Shown: positions 8,099 through 15,796 of the stretch, piece after piece
Numbering within the stretch: the stretch's first letter is position 1
Layout: every line of letters begins with the position of its first letter
Source: JAXGXQ01 sp040772685
GTDB lineage: Bacteria; Bacillota; Clostridia; Saccharofermentanales; UBA5734
Reading direction: 5' to 3'
Assembly: GCA_040772685.1 (NCBI GenBank)
Contig: JAXGXQ010000005.1
Coordinates: 98,518-162,517 of the forward strand
DNA: 64,000 nucleotides
Notes under the pieces: model-generated
Told to the model about the DNA's origin: nothing
Seen by the model: only the letters and a program-made list of their open reading frames with translations
Databases searched by the model: none
Position numbers and translations under genes: made by a program

Positions 8099-8728
8099 TC
8101 ACTTGCTCTTGACGGAGGTCGTGATTTGAACGAATCCGCCGCGCGGGCCGGGTACAGCGCCCTTGATGACGAGGATGTTGCGTTCGCCGTCCACCTGAAC
8201 AACGTCCAGATTCTGTACTGTTACATTTTCGGCGCCCATTTGGCCAGGCATTTTTTTGCCTTTGAATACACGGCCGGGATCGGTGGTGGAGCCCATTGAA
8301 CCGAGACGGCGATGGTACATGGAACCATGGGTCTCAGGACCGCGGGACTGGCCGTGGCGCTTAATGGCACCGGCAAAGCCCTTGCCTTTGGATACTCCGC
8401 TGACATCAACACGGTCACCGATGTTGAACATCTCGGAAACGCGGATTTCCTGACCGAGGGTATAGTCTTCCTCTGTCTTGAATTCACGCAGCCATTTTTT
8501 GGGTTCGATTCCGGCTTTACTGAACTGACCGGATTCTGGTTTGTTAACCTGATTCTTTTTCTTTTCGCCGAAACCAACCTTCACGGCTTTGTAGCCATCA
8601 TTCTGGACGGTTTTGTTCTGAACGACCGTGACAGGGCCGCATTCGATAACGGTCACTGGGATTGCCAGGCCATTTTCGTCGAACAGCTGGGTCATCCCGG
8701 CTTTTCTGCCAAGCATGAATCTGCTCAT
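8099..8728 (-). CDS. rplC: 50S ribosomal protein L3
   Basis: 209 residues starting MSRFMLGRKAGMTQLFDENG, with the signature GKGFAGAIKRHGQSRGPETH and the PGRVFKGKKMPGQMGAE loop. L3 initiates 50S assembly next to the peptidyl transferase centre. It is separated from rpsJ by 90 bases holding two hairpins. The start carries a GGAGGTAAG site. Confidence 0.97.
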   Translation of the reverse strand: MSRFMLGRKAGMTQLFDENGLAIPVTVIECGPVTVVQNKTVQNDGYKAVKVGFGEKKKNQVNKPESGQFSKAGIEPKKWLREFKTEEDYTLGQEIRVSEMFNIGDRVDVSGVSKGKGFAGAIKRHGQSRGPETHGSMYHRRLGSMGSTTDPGRVFKGKKMPGQMGAENVTVQNLDVVQVDGERNILVIKGAVPGPRGGFVQITTSVKSK

Positions 8729-8753
8729 GTTTTTTCTTACCTCCTGGTTATTG

Positions 8754-8809
8754 GTTCATCGTCTGGTGATGAACATGACCTTGCCGCCGATTCCAGTTGG
8801 ATCCGGCGG
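8754..8809 (-). other. Two hairpins in the rpsJ-rplC spacer
   Basis: The only long spacer (90 bases) inside this tightly packed ribosomal cluster holds two inverted repeats. GTTCATC (8754-8760) pairs with GATGAAC (8768-8774) around a 7-base loop. Arms at 8785-8795 and 8799-8809 (CCGCCG against CGGCGG, then partial pairing) form a longer stem on the transcript. No T-run follows, so they are not obvious terminators. Processing, attenuation or r-protein binding are all possible. Confidence 0.5.
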
Positions 8810-8818
8810 AGAAAAGCC

Positions 8819-9130
8819 TTACAGCTTGATCTCAATGTTTACGCCCGCGGGCATTTCCAATTTCATCAGTGCCTCAACGGTCTTCTGGTTTGGAGCAAGG
8901 ATATCGATCAGGCGCTTGTGTGTGCGCATTTCGAACTGCTCACGTGAATCCTTGTATTTGTGGGGTGAACGCAGGATCGTGATGATCTCCTTTTCGGTAG
9001 GCAGGGGGATCGGACCTGAAACAGATGCGCCGGTACGCTTTGCGGTATCGACAATACGCTCTGCGCTTTCATCCAGAATACTGTGATCGTAGGCCTTAAG
9101 ACGAATCCTGATTTTTTGGTTTGATGCCAT
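8819..9130 (-). CDS. rpsJ: 30S ribosomal protein S10
   Basis: 103 residues starting MASNQKIRIRLKAYDHSILD, with the S10 signature ASVSGPIPLPTEKEIITILR and SPHKYKDSREQFEMRTHKRL. S10 is a 30S head protein that also acts as NusE. The first gene of the S10 operon. The start at 9130 follows GAGGAGG; the open frame continuing to 9163 is leader sequence. Confidence 0.97.
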   Translation of the reverse strand: MASNQKIRIRLKAYDHSILDESAERIVDTAKRTGASVSGPIPLPTEKEIITILRSPHKYKDSREQFEMRTHKRLIDILAPNQKTVEALMKLEMPAGVNIEIKL

Positions 9131-9418
9131 GGGGTTAATCCTCCTCAGTTTGCTGCGACGCAAGCTTCAACTGTACCGGGCGTATCATTCTCTTTCAACA
9201 TAAAACCCAGCTGCCGGTCCGCGTGGACCTTACTCTGGGCACATGCTTCCGTCGAAAGCATACGCTGCGTTTGTTGCCTGCCGTCCGGTTTCCTGAACCG
9301 GGCTGCTCCGCCAAAGTTCCCCGATTTCCAGCCGCAGCGGCTGATTCGGCAATCTCTGGCATCGACGCTTTGTTGACGAGATTTTTTGCCGCAATAAGTC
9401 ACGGCGAAAAGTCGCGCA
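9131..9418 (-). promoter_or_regulatory. Structured 5' leader of the S10 operon
   Basis: About 290 bases separate the predicted promoter from rpsJ. On the transcript it can form at least three hairpins: CAGCCG/CGGCTG with a 3-base loop (9329-9343), CCGGTT/AACCGG with a 5-base loop (9285-9301) and ATGCTT/AAGCAT with a 7-base loop (9243-9261). An 18-codon reading frame (9145-9201) ends with its TGA just before the rpsJ GGAGG. S10 leaders in other bacteria are bound by L4; whether this one is cannot be read from sequence alone. Confidence 0.55.
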
Positions 9419-9424
9419 GGGAGT

Positions 9425-9453
9425 ATTCTATAACAGATCCCGCCGCGATGCAA
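9425..9453 (-). promoter_or_regulatory. Predicted sigma-A promoter of the S10 operon
   Basis: On the minus strand, TTGCAT (9448-9453) is followed after exactly 17 bases by TAGAAT (9425-9430, five of six matches to TATAAT). It is the first good promoter upstream of rpsJ and lies directly below the phased T-tract array. The preceding gene on the same strand ends at 9596 without a clear terminator, so some read-through may also feed the operon. Confidence 0.6.
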
Positions 9454-9455
9454 GC

Positions 9456-9565
9456 GAATTTTGCTGAATTTTGCTGATTTTTCACTATTTTGGCCAATTT
9501 TGTCCGATTTTTTCTGATATTGCCCGGATTTAGCGGACTTTGTCTGATTTTGACAGCGTTTGTCT
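9456..9565. promoter_or_regulatory. Helically phased T/A-tract array upstream of the S10 promoter
   Basis: About eleven short T-runs (read on plus; A-runs on minus) occur once every 10 bases across this stretch, each ending at nearly the same place in the 10-base cycle (for example GAATTTT near 9457, 9467 and then every 10 bases). The spacers share a degenerate TGnCTGA-like word. A-tracts in phase with the helical repeat are known to bend DNA, and A-rich DNA just above -35 can act as an UP element. The phasing is directly visible; the function is inferred. Confidence 0.7.
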
Positions 9566-9595
9566 GCCATTATCCAGGAAAATCTTAGTTCACAA

Positions 9596-10804
9596 TCAGC
9601 CGGGGATATCGGTGAGACGGCCAAAGCTGTAGCCGCGAGCCCGGATTTCATCTATCAGTTCCGGCAGTAGTGCTACATTTGTATTTGAGACAGCGTGCAG
9701 CAGAATAACTGAACCGTCATGCAGTTCGCCAAGTATCGCACGACGGGCTGTTTCCCTGTCAGGTTGTTCATTCGTCAGCCAGTCGCGGTAAGCAAAGCTC
9801 CAAAACACGGTACGGTAACCATTTTTATGCATCAGACCAAGCAGACGCTCACTGTATGCGCCTTCCGGGGGTCTAATGTACTTGAGCATGGTTTTACCGG
9901 TCAGTGCCTTAAATTCGCGTTCCAGCTTGGTGATATTGGCCATTACTGATTCAGCACCCTGTTCTCTGTATAAATTAGCGAGATTGGGGTGTGTATCGCT
10001 GTGGTTCAGCACCAGATGCCCTTCGGCAACCATACGCTTGACAAGATCAGGCCGGTTGCGCAAGTAAGATCCGGTGATAAAAAAGGCGATATGTATCTTC
10101 TTCGCTGCAGCTATATCAAGGATTTCGCTGGTATTTTGCTCGAATTCATAGCCTTCGTCCATGGTCAGGTAGACAGTTTTCCTGGTAGTAGGTTTAGCCT
10201 GCCAGATTGTGGACCAGGGGGCTATCAGGCTGGCCACGCTGCTGGGAATTGTTACCCGTTTGTCCTTGAAATAATCAGCTGCCGCCGGTCTGTTGTAGTA
10301 CCAGCCTGCGGTTGTCGCAGATAGCTTTGCAAGATCTGTTGTCGGAGCTGTTGTGGTCGGCTTGGTAGTTGTTGTCGGTGTTTTAGTAGTTGTAGGTTGT
10401 TTAGTTGTTGTTTTCGTTGTTGTGCTTGAGGGCTTGGCAGTTGTTGCAGCTGTGCTCGCAGGTGTGGTCGTGGATGAAGGCGCGGTTGTAGTTGGAGCCA
10501 CAGCTGTATCAGTCGTTTGCGGGGTTGTTGAAGCTGAAGATGCGGCCGTTGTTGATGTCGTCTGTTGGCTCGAAGGTTTTGTCGAAGTTGTGGTTTCTGA
10601 GCTGGAAGGAGCTGAAGTACCCGAGCCTGTAGTTATATCCGTGCCGGTTGTTGTAAAAGCATCACAGGCTGCTATCAAAATCGCGGCAGCGAGGACAAAC
10701 AGAAGCAATAAAGACCAGAGCGGCAATCTGTTAGAATGGCGGCGGGAAGCGGCAGCTTCATGGCGGCGCCTGCGGTTTTTGCCGTTTACGTTCATTCCTT
10801 TCAT
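9596..10804 (-). CDS. Polysaccharide deacetylase lipoprotein, PdaA-like
   Basis: 402 residues. A basic N-terminus and hydrophobic stretch end in a lipobox with the predicted acylated Cys at 47 (ILIAAC). Residues 51-157 are an extended Thr/Ser/Pro-rich linker. The NodB-type deacetylase domain follows, with TMDEGYE (214-220), the metal-binding NHSDTHPN (H268, H272), RPPEGAYS (311-318) and a late His at 370. The TMDEGY form resembles PdaA-type enzymes that remove acetyl groups from peptidoglycan muramic acid, here inferred. It lies 34 bases after hslO on the same strand. Substrate is uncertain; cell-wall N-deacetylation is likely. Confidence 0.85.
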   Translation of the reverse strand: MKGMNVNGKNRRRRHEAAASRRHSNRLPLWSLLLLFVLAAAILIAACDAFTTTGTDITTGSGTSAPSSSETTTSTKPSSQQTTSTTAASSASTTPQTTDTAVAPTTTAPSSTTTPASTAATTAKPSSTTTKTTTKQPTTTKTPTTTTKPTTTAPTTDLAKLSATTAGWYYNRPAAADYFKDKRVTIPSSVASLIAPWSTIWQAKPTTRKTVYLTMDEGYEFEQNTSEILDIAAAKKIHIAFFITGSYLRNRPDLVKRMVAEGHLVLNHSDTHPNLANLYREQGAESVMANITKLEREFKALTGKTMLKYIRPPEGAYSERLLGLMHKNGYRTVFWSFAYRDWLTNEQPDRETARRAILGELHDGSVILLHAVSNTNVALLPELIDEIRARGYSFGRLTDIPG

Positions 10805-10838
10805 ATATATATATAACCTTCTTTAATAATGCCTTTGT

Positions 10839-11795
10839 TCAGGCAAGGATTGCCCTTAGCTCTTCCTGGCTGAAATGGTACTTGCCGTCACAGAAGTGGC
10901 AGACAAGTTCAACACCTTTCGGATCTTCGCTCATTTCGCCCAGTTCTTCACTGCCAAGCGCAATCAGATTCCGCAGCATCCGTTCACGGCTGCAATTACA
11001 ATCGTAACGGCAGGTGATCACATCGTGGTACTTGATCCCGGGATCCCCCATCAGCAAATCAAGGAAATGATGCGGGTTAAAGCCTTGAGCAAATAACTCG
11101 GATACATCGGGGAAACCGGCTACCCGTGCCTCCAGCCGTTCGGCCAGAGCTTCATCGGCGCCCGGCAGCAGCTGCATCATGTAACCGCCAGCGTATTTGA
11201 CTCCATTGTGGTCGACGCTGACGCACAAAGCCATCACAGTCGGTACCTGCTCTGAGATAGCGAGGTACGATGTCAAATCTTCTGCAATTTCACCGGAGAC
11301 CAGGTTGACATGCCCAACATAAGGCTCTTTGTGGCCAAAGTCACGAATCACAGTCAAGCGTCCCTGCCCGACAACCCCGCTGATATCCAGCCTTCCTTCT
11401 TCACGGTACAAGGTAGGAACATGCGGATTGAGAACAAGGCCTCGAACCCTGCCCTCCGACTGGCCAACTACAGTCAGACCGCCAATCGGTCCATCGCTGC
11501 GGATAACGGCGGTGACAGAATGTTCAGGTTTATCAAGGTCAGGTGTCAACATCAGAATACCTGTCATAAGGCGTCCCAGCGCCACGGTGGCGGAAGGAGA
11601 CAGATCATGGATCTGCATGGCCTCACGGCACAATTCAGTAGTGCGGATGCCTACCAGGCGCACCTGGTCATTAAGAGCGGTAGCCCTTACCAGATAATCA
11701 CCAGCAGGATCAGCATAAGCGGAACCGCCAATTGGCGTTTCAGCCTGGTTATTATCAAAATTTGATTCGTTGTTATTGCTATGTGATTTGTTCAC
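10839..11795 (-). CDS. hslO: Redox-regulated chaperone Hsp33
   Basis: 318 residues. The N-terminal Hsp33 fold (DYLVRATALNDQVRLVGIRT) is followed by the C-terminal redox switch: C266-x-C268, 30 residues, then C299-x2-C302 (CNC and CHFC), which binds zinc when reduced and opens under oxidative unfolding stress. The start is GTG at 11795, five bases after AGGAGA; the longer frame to 11849 has no ribosome site. About 20 polar Asn/Ser-rich residues precede the fold. It is probably co-transcribed with the methyltransferase 13 bases upstream. Confidence 0.93.
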   Translation of the reverse strand: MNKSHSNNNESNFDNNQAETPIGGSAYADPAGDYLVRATALNDQVRLVGIRTTELCREAMQIHDLSPSATVALGRLMTGILMLTPDLDKPEHSVTAVIRSDGPIGGLTVVGQSEGRVRGLVLNPHVPTLYREEGRLDISGVVGQGRLTVIRDFGHKEPYVGHVNLVSGEIAEDLTSYLAISEQVPTVMALCVSVDHNGVKYAGGYMMQLLPGADEALAERLEARVAGFPDVSELFAQGFNPHHFLDLLMGDPGIKYHDVITCRYDCNCSRERMLRNLIALGSEELGEMSEDPKGVELVCHFCDGKYHFSQEELRAILA

Positions 11796-11808
11796 AAGTT
11801 TCTCCTGT

Positions 11809-12591
11809 TCAATACGGTCGGCGGCAAATATAGAAATGACGATTATCATAACGCCTGGCAGCTGTGTCAGTCAAATCACCATGCACAGCCAGCAGTTCAA
11901 GTCCGCCTTCCTTGATATAACCGGTTAATTCATCGCGACGATACAAACGTTCGCGTACAATGGCTTCACTGCGTTCATAGCAATTGTCTGCAGTACGGGT
12001 AAACAGCAAAATCTCCGAATGGCTGATGCCACTGCGTGGGCTGAAACTGTTCTGCCAAAGCATGGTCTGCTCGGGATCACCATCGTAAAAAATGTTATTG
12101 CCGAGACGGCGGCTGAGATAATCAGGCGACAATACATCAAAAATAAACAAGCCGCCGGGATTGAGGTAATTTGCACAGAGCTTAAACAAGCGCGCGACGT
12201 CTGTGCGTTTGAGCAAATGGTTCAGAGTGTCCAGTAAACAGACTATCAGGTCGACGGTACCAAACAACTCAAAGCGAGCGATATCCTGTTGCAGGAAAAG
12301 GCAGCGCCCGGCGCCCGCTGCGGCGGCTTTGGCACGAGCCTGTTCGAGCATCCGCGGGCTGGCATCAATCCCAATCGGATCGTAGCCGCGCTTTTCCATT
12401 TCGATACAAAACGAACCGGTGCCGCAACCCAAGTCAGCCAGAATCGGCCTGCCGTCCTGCCCGTCACCCTTAGCCAGTCCGGAATATTTTTGTTGCAGAG
12501 ATTCAATATAGTCTGCCCAGGCGACAGGATCCACTGCTTGTTGCAAGTGATCGTAAACGCCGGCAAGAGAGTCGTATTCCTGTGTGTTCAT
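11809..12591 (-). CDS. Class I SAM-dependent methyltransferase
   Basis: About 260 residues. SAM-binding motif I is LADLGCGTGSF (51-61) and the acidic post-I motif is GID (74-76), followed by VDLIVCLLDTLNHLL. The family is broad and the substrate cannot be assigned. The start is uncertain: the ATG at 12591 gives a typical N-terminus (MNTQEYDSLAGVYDHLQQ), and a GTG at 12603 is also possible; neither has a strong Shine-Dalgarno, so coupling to the protease stop at 12614 is likely. It lies between the S41 protease and hslO on one transcript. Confidence 0.8.
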   Translation of the reverse strand: MNTQEYDSLAGVYDHLQQAVDPVAWADYIESLQQKYSGLAKGDGQDGRPILADLGCGTGSFCIEMEKRGYDPIGIDASPRMLEQARAKAAAAGAGRCLFLQQDIARFELFGTVDLIVCLLDTLNHLLKRTDVARLFKLCANYLNPGGLFIFDVLSPDYLSRRLGNNIFYDGDPEQTMLWQNSFSPRSGISHSEILLFTRTADNCYERSEAIVRERLYRRDELTGYIKEGGLELLAVHGDLTDTAARRYDNRHFYICRRPY

Positions 12592-12613
12592 ATTTTCAGT
12601 CACTGCTGGCAGT

Positions 12614-13975
12614 TCAAGCTGCCGGACGGGCAGACATAAGGCTGCGCAGCCAGGAAATAGCGGCCTGAAGCTGAGTGTCATCAGCCGGGTCAAGCAGAGC
12701 CAGTGGTTCCGACCGCGCCTCCTCCGGCAAACTCACAATCTCATCTGGTGTCAGGCCTTTTTCTTCGATATTATCGCCCTTGGGCAGATAGTACAGAAAG
12801 TTGGTCAATTGGACTGCTGAACCGTCATTAAGCTCCACAGTAATTGTGCCAGAGCCTTTGCCATAGCTTTGTTCACCGATCAAACGCGCCAGGCCATGGT
12901 CGCGCAGGCTCCCCGCCATTAATTCAGAAGCGCTGGCGGTCATGTTGTTAATCAGGATCGCATAGCGCATATCCGCCGGAACTATCGAATCGGCATCTGA
13001 CATTTTTATATCTGTTGATGGTTCACCGTTACGGCGTCCGACAAAGCGTGTGATTTCAACCTCAGGCAGCATCTGGTCCAACATCTCAAGAACTTCGTTC
13101 GCCAGGCCACCGCCGTTGTTACGCAGATCAATCACCAGTTGAGTAGCGCCTTTGTTCTGCAGTTCCTTAACTGCTGTCAGAAACTTGCCGGAAACACCGG
13201 TGCTGAATTCACGGATCTGGATATAGCCTATGCCATCTTCCAGCATCCGGGCCACAACAGTTGTGCTGATGATCGGCCGACGTACAATTGAGAGATCAAG
13301 AGTCTCCTTCGTTGAAGTCCGGTAGAATCTGATTTCAACTTCAGTGCCTTCTTCACCGCGCACCAGGGCTGCCAGTTCAGTAACATCCTTTATCTCAGTC
13401 ATCGGCTTACCGTCAACTTCAAGGAAAATATCGCCAAGCTTAACGCCGGCTTCTATTGCCGGTCCGCCTGCAGTCAGCTCCGTGACTTCGGCCTGACCGT
13501 CACGGTTGATGGCGACCATGGCACCAATGCCGCTGTAGTTACCGGCAAACGATTCCTTGATCAGCTGATTCTGTTCAGCAGATAGGTAAAAAGTATAAGG
13601 ATTGTCCAGCTCCGCCAGAAGTCCGCGCGCCATAGCATCAATCAACTCAGCGTCTGTGAGGTCATCAACAAATTCACCGTCAACCAGCTCATAGATTCTC
13701 TGCAATTTGTCAAGAGCGGCTTTGTTTGCCGGATCATCAGGATCAACAAACGAAAGCGTGCTATTGCTGCTGCCAAAGCTTATCAGATTGGCGTTGCCTG
13801 CAAAACTGACAACAGCTATCGCCACACCAGCAGTCAGAATAAACGTCAGCGTAGCTGTTATTAATGCTGTCAGTACATAACCCCAGACATTGCGGGGCGG
13901 TTTTTCGGGTTTGTTCTGTTCCGGATTTGATTCAGGTACTGTATCAAGATGGCGGAACTGATTTTCATTATTCAT
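12614..13975 (-). CDS. S41 family C-terminal processing peptidase (CtpA/CtpB-like)
   Basis: 453 residues. A cytoplasmic tail and one membrane segment (about 32-58) anchor it; a PDZ domain covers roughly 150-225; the S41 protease domain follows. The Ser-Lys pair is visible: S348 in TASASE and K373 in SYGKG, 25 residues apart as in CtpA. The Gln normally four residues after the Lys is Thr (T377, GKGSGT), an oddity. The gene follows ftsEX, a common neighbourhood in Bacillota, and may act in envelope or division-linked processing. Confidence 0.9.
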   Translation of the reverse strand: MNNENQFRHLDTVPESNPEQNKPEKPPRNVWGYVLTALITATLTFILTAGVAIAVVSFAGNANLISFGSSNSTLSFVDPDDPANKAALDKLQRIYELVDGEFVDDLTDAELIDAMARGLLAELDNPYTFYLSAEQNQLIKESFAGNYSGIGAMVAINRDGQAEVTELTAGGPAIEAGVKLGDIFLEVDGKPMTEIKDVTELAALVRGEEGTEVEIRFYRTSTKETLDLSIVRRPIISTTVVARMLEDGIGYIQIREFSTGVSGKFLTAVKELQNKGATQLVIDLRNNGGGLANEVLEMLDQMLPEVEITRFVGRRNGEPSTDIKMSDADSIVPADMRYAILINNMTASASELMAGSLRDHGLARLIGEQSYGKGSGTITVELNDGSAVQLTNFLYYLPKGDNIEEKGLTPDEIVSLPEEARSEPLALLDPADDTQLQAAISWLRSLMSARPAA

Positions 13976-14039
13976 TTCTTCTCACTTTCAGCTCCCGGTT
14001 TACGGATGGGCCGGGAACAAAAGACCAAGTTCATGTTAA

Positions 14040-14930
14040 TCAGACTTTTACGTATTTTCGAACTGAAAGCACACTGCCGATAGCTCCAACAACCATTCCG
14101 GTCAGAACACTGGCGCCAAACAATGGCAAAGCTATGCTTTGCACTGGCAACATGGCCAGCACATTCGTTTTCTCCATGCCTACCATCAGCTGATCATAAA
14201 CATAACTGTAGGTGAAATAGATGCCGATAAAAGCAACTATAGCTCCTACGAGGCCAACCATGGCCCCCTCAACAACATAGGGAACACCTACATACCAGTT
14301 AGTTGCGCCCACATATTTCATAATGTTGATTTCTTCTGCACGCGAAAAAATCGCGACGCGCACCATGTTGTATATAATGAATAAGGAAATGGCCAGCAGG
14401 GCAATAAAGGAGACCAGAGTCGCGTAATTTACCCAGACAATTGCCTTGCTGAGGAATTCCATAACTTTAATTTCGAGCGAAACATCATGGACACCGGGCA
14501 TGCCGGCGTATTGAGCAGCGAATGCTTCGCTGACAGCAGGGTCATTCAGGCGCACAGTAATTGTAAAGGGCAGGTTTTCTGCTTCAAAACCTTCGAATAG
14601 AGTGTCATCTTCCATTTGGCTTTTAAAGGAAGCCAGATTCTGTTCAGGCGTATACACCTGGTATTCCAGCACATTCGCATCTTCGGCCAGCTTGGTTTCC
14701 AGCGCGTGTAGCTCTTCCGCGGGAATACCAAGCTTTAAAGTCAGTTCAAGTGGAGGCTGTTGCGAAAAGCGTTGCATCATTACCCGAGCGTTAAGCGAAA
14801 AACTGCTGAAAGCTCCCATAATCAACAGCATCAGGGCAATTGTGGTAATCGACGCCAACGTTACCAACGGGTGTCGAATAATATTTATAAAGCCTTCTTT
14901 GATAGAATTTCGAATTGTGGCTAATCTCAT
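14040..14930 (-). CDS. ftsX: Cell division ABC transporter permease FtsX
   Basis: 296 residues with the four-helix FtsX layout: one membrane segment near 21-45, an extracellular domain to about residue 170, and three further segments (about 175-200, 222-250, 262-290) ending in SVLSVRKYVKV. With FtsE it forms a type VII ABC complex that transmits ATP hydrolysis to peptidoglycan hydrolases. It lies 75 bases after ftsE and upstream of a Ctp protease. Confidence 0.93.
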   Translation of the reverse strand: MRLATIRNSIKEGFINIIRHPLVTLASITTIALMLLIMGAFSSFSLNARVMMQRFSQQPPLELTLKLGIPAEELHALETKLAEDANVLEYQVYTPEQNLASFKSQMEDDTLFEGFEAENLPFTITVRLNDPAVSEAFAAQYAGMPGVHDVSLEIKVMEFLSKAIVWVNYATLVSFIALLAISLFIIYNMVRVAIFSRAEEINIMKYVGATNWYVGVPYVVEGAMVGLVGAIVAFIGIYFTYSYVYDQLMVGMEKTNVLAMLPVQSIALPLFGASVLTGMVVGAIGSVLSVRKYVKV

Positions 14931-15005
14931 TGTCGGTATATCTCCCCTATGCCTCGCTTCATTGGCATAAAGCCGGTGGCATAGATTTAGTTTTCATTCA
15001 ATCGC

Positions 15006-15767
15006 TCAAGATTCATTTGCTTCGTCATACCAGTTTGCCGGCGCAGAACTGATGTCAGTTGCGACAGAGCCCAGCGCGGGCGACTGCTCACAGTAATATC
15101 CACTGCAGCTTTCGTCGCGCACAAGCAAACCATCATTTATTTCGATGACTCGGCGTTGCATCCGGTTAACCAGATCCCAGTCATGAGTGCAAATTATTAC
15201 TGTCGTGCCGGCACGATTAATATCAGCCAGCAGCGCCATTAACGCTTCGCTGTTGCTGGGGTCAAGATTACCGGTTGGCTCGTCCGCCAAAATTATCATC
15301 GGATTATTAACCATCGCACGCGCAATGGCTACCCGCTGCTGCTCTCCACCGGAGAGCTCACCCGGGTAAACTTTCGCTTTGTCGCGCAAACCGACAATGC
15401 TTAGCACAATCGGTACACGACGGCGGATCAGCTTTGGCGCGGCACCGATAATTTCCATGGCAAAAGCGACGTTTTCGTAAACGGTCTTGGTTTGAATCAG
15501 GCGAAAATCCTGAAATACCATGCCGATATTGCGACGCAAATATGGAACCAGTCGTGGTTTGATGGTTGAAATATCGTAATCGTTTATTTTGACCTTGCCG
15601 CTGGTAGGTCGTTCTTCACAGGTCAGAAGTTTTATCAGGGTCGATTTACCGGCTCCGCTGCGCCCGATAACAAACACAAACTCACCGTCGTTAATTTTGA
15701 AATTAACGTTGTTAAGCGCATGGGTACCATTAGGGTATTTCATGCCCACTTGGGAAAATTCGATCAA
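15006..15767 (-). CDS. ftsE: Cell division ATP-binding protein FtsE
   Basis: 253 residues. Walker A GRSGAGKS (35-42), signature LSGGEQQR (138-145) and Walker B MIILADEP (157-164) are all intact. After the nucleotide-binding domain (~225 residues) there is a tail of about 25 residues (ESCSGYYCEQSPALGSVATD) not found in the shortest FtsE proteins. The start MIEFSQVGMKYPNGTHALNN is the family opening. It pairs with ftsX downstream. Confidence 0.94.
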   Translation of the reverse strand: MIEFSQVGMKYPNGTHALNNVNFKINDGEFVFVIGRSGAGKSTLIKLLTCEERPTSGKVKINDYDISTIKPRLVPYLRRNIGMVFQDFRLIQTKTVYENVAFAMEIIGAAPKLIRRRVPIVLSIVGLRDKAKVYPGELSGGEQQRVAIARAMVNNPMIILADEPTGNLDPSNSEALMALLADINRAGTTVIICTHDWDLVNRMQRRVIEINDGLLVRDESCSGYYCEQSPALGSVATDISSAPANWYDEANES

Positions 15768-15796
15768 GGCTTTTACCTCCCAAGACAGGCGCCAAC

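Noticed and set aside
8312..8947. 211-residue open frame on plus, opposite rplC and rpsJ
   Set aside because: It lies antisense to two ribosomal genes and matches no known protein pattern.
9145..9651. 168-residue open frame covering the S10 leader, promoter and T-tract array
   Set aside because: It spans the promoter and non-coding repeats; only its last 18 codons have a possible (weak) start and are listed as a finding.
10353..10826. Val-rich open frame on plus
   Set aside because: It is the complement of the Thr-rich linker codons of the deacetylase; ACN codons read in reverse give Val-rich frames.
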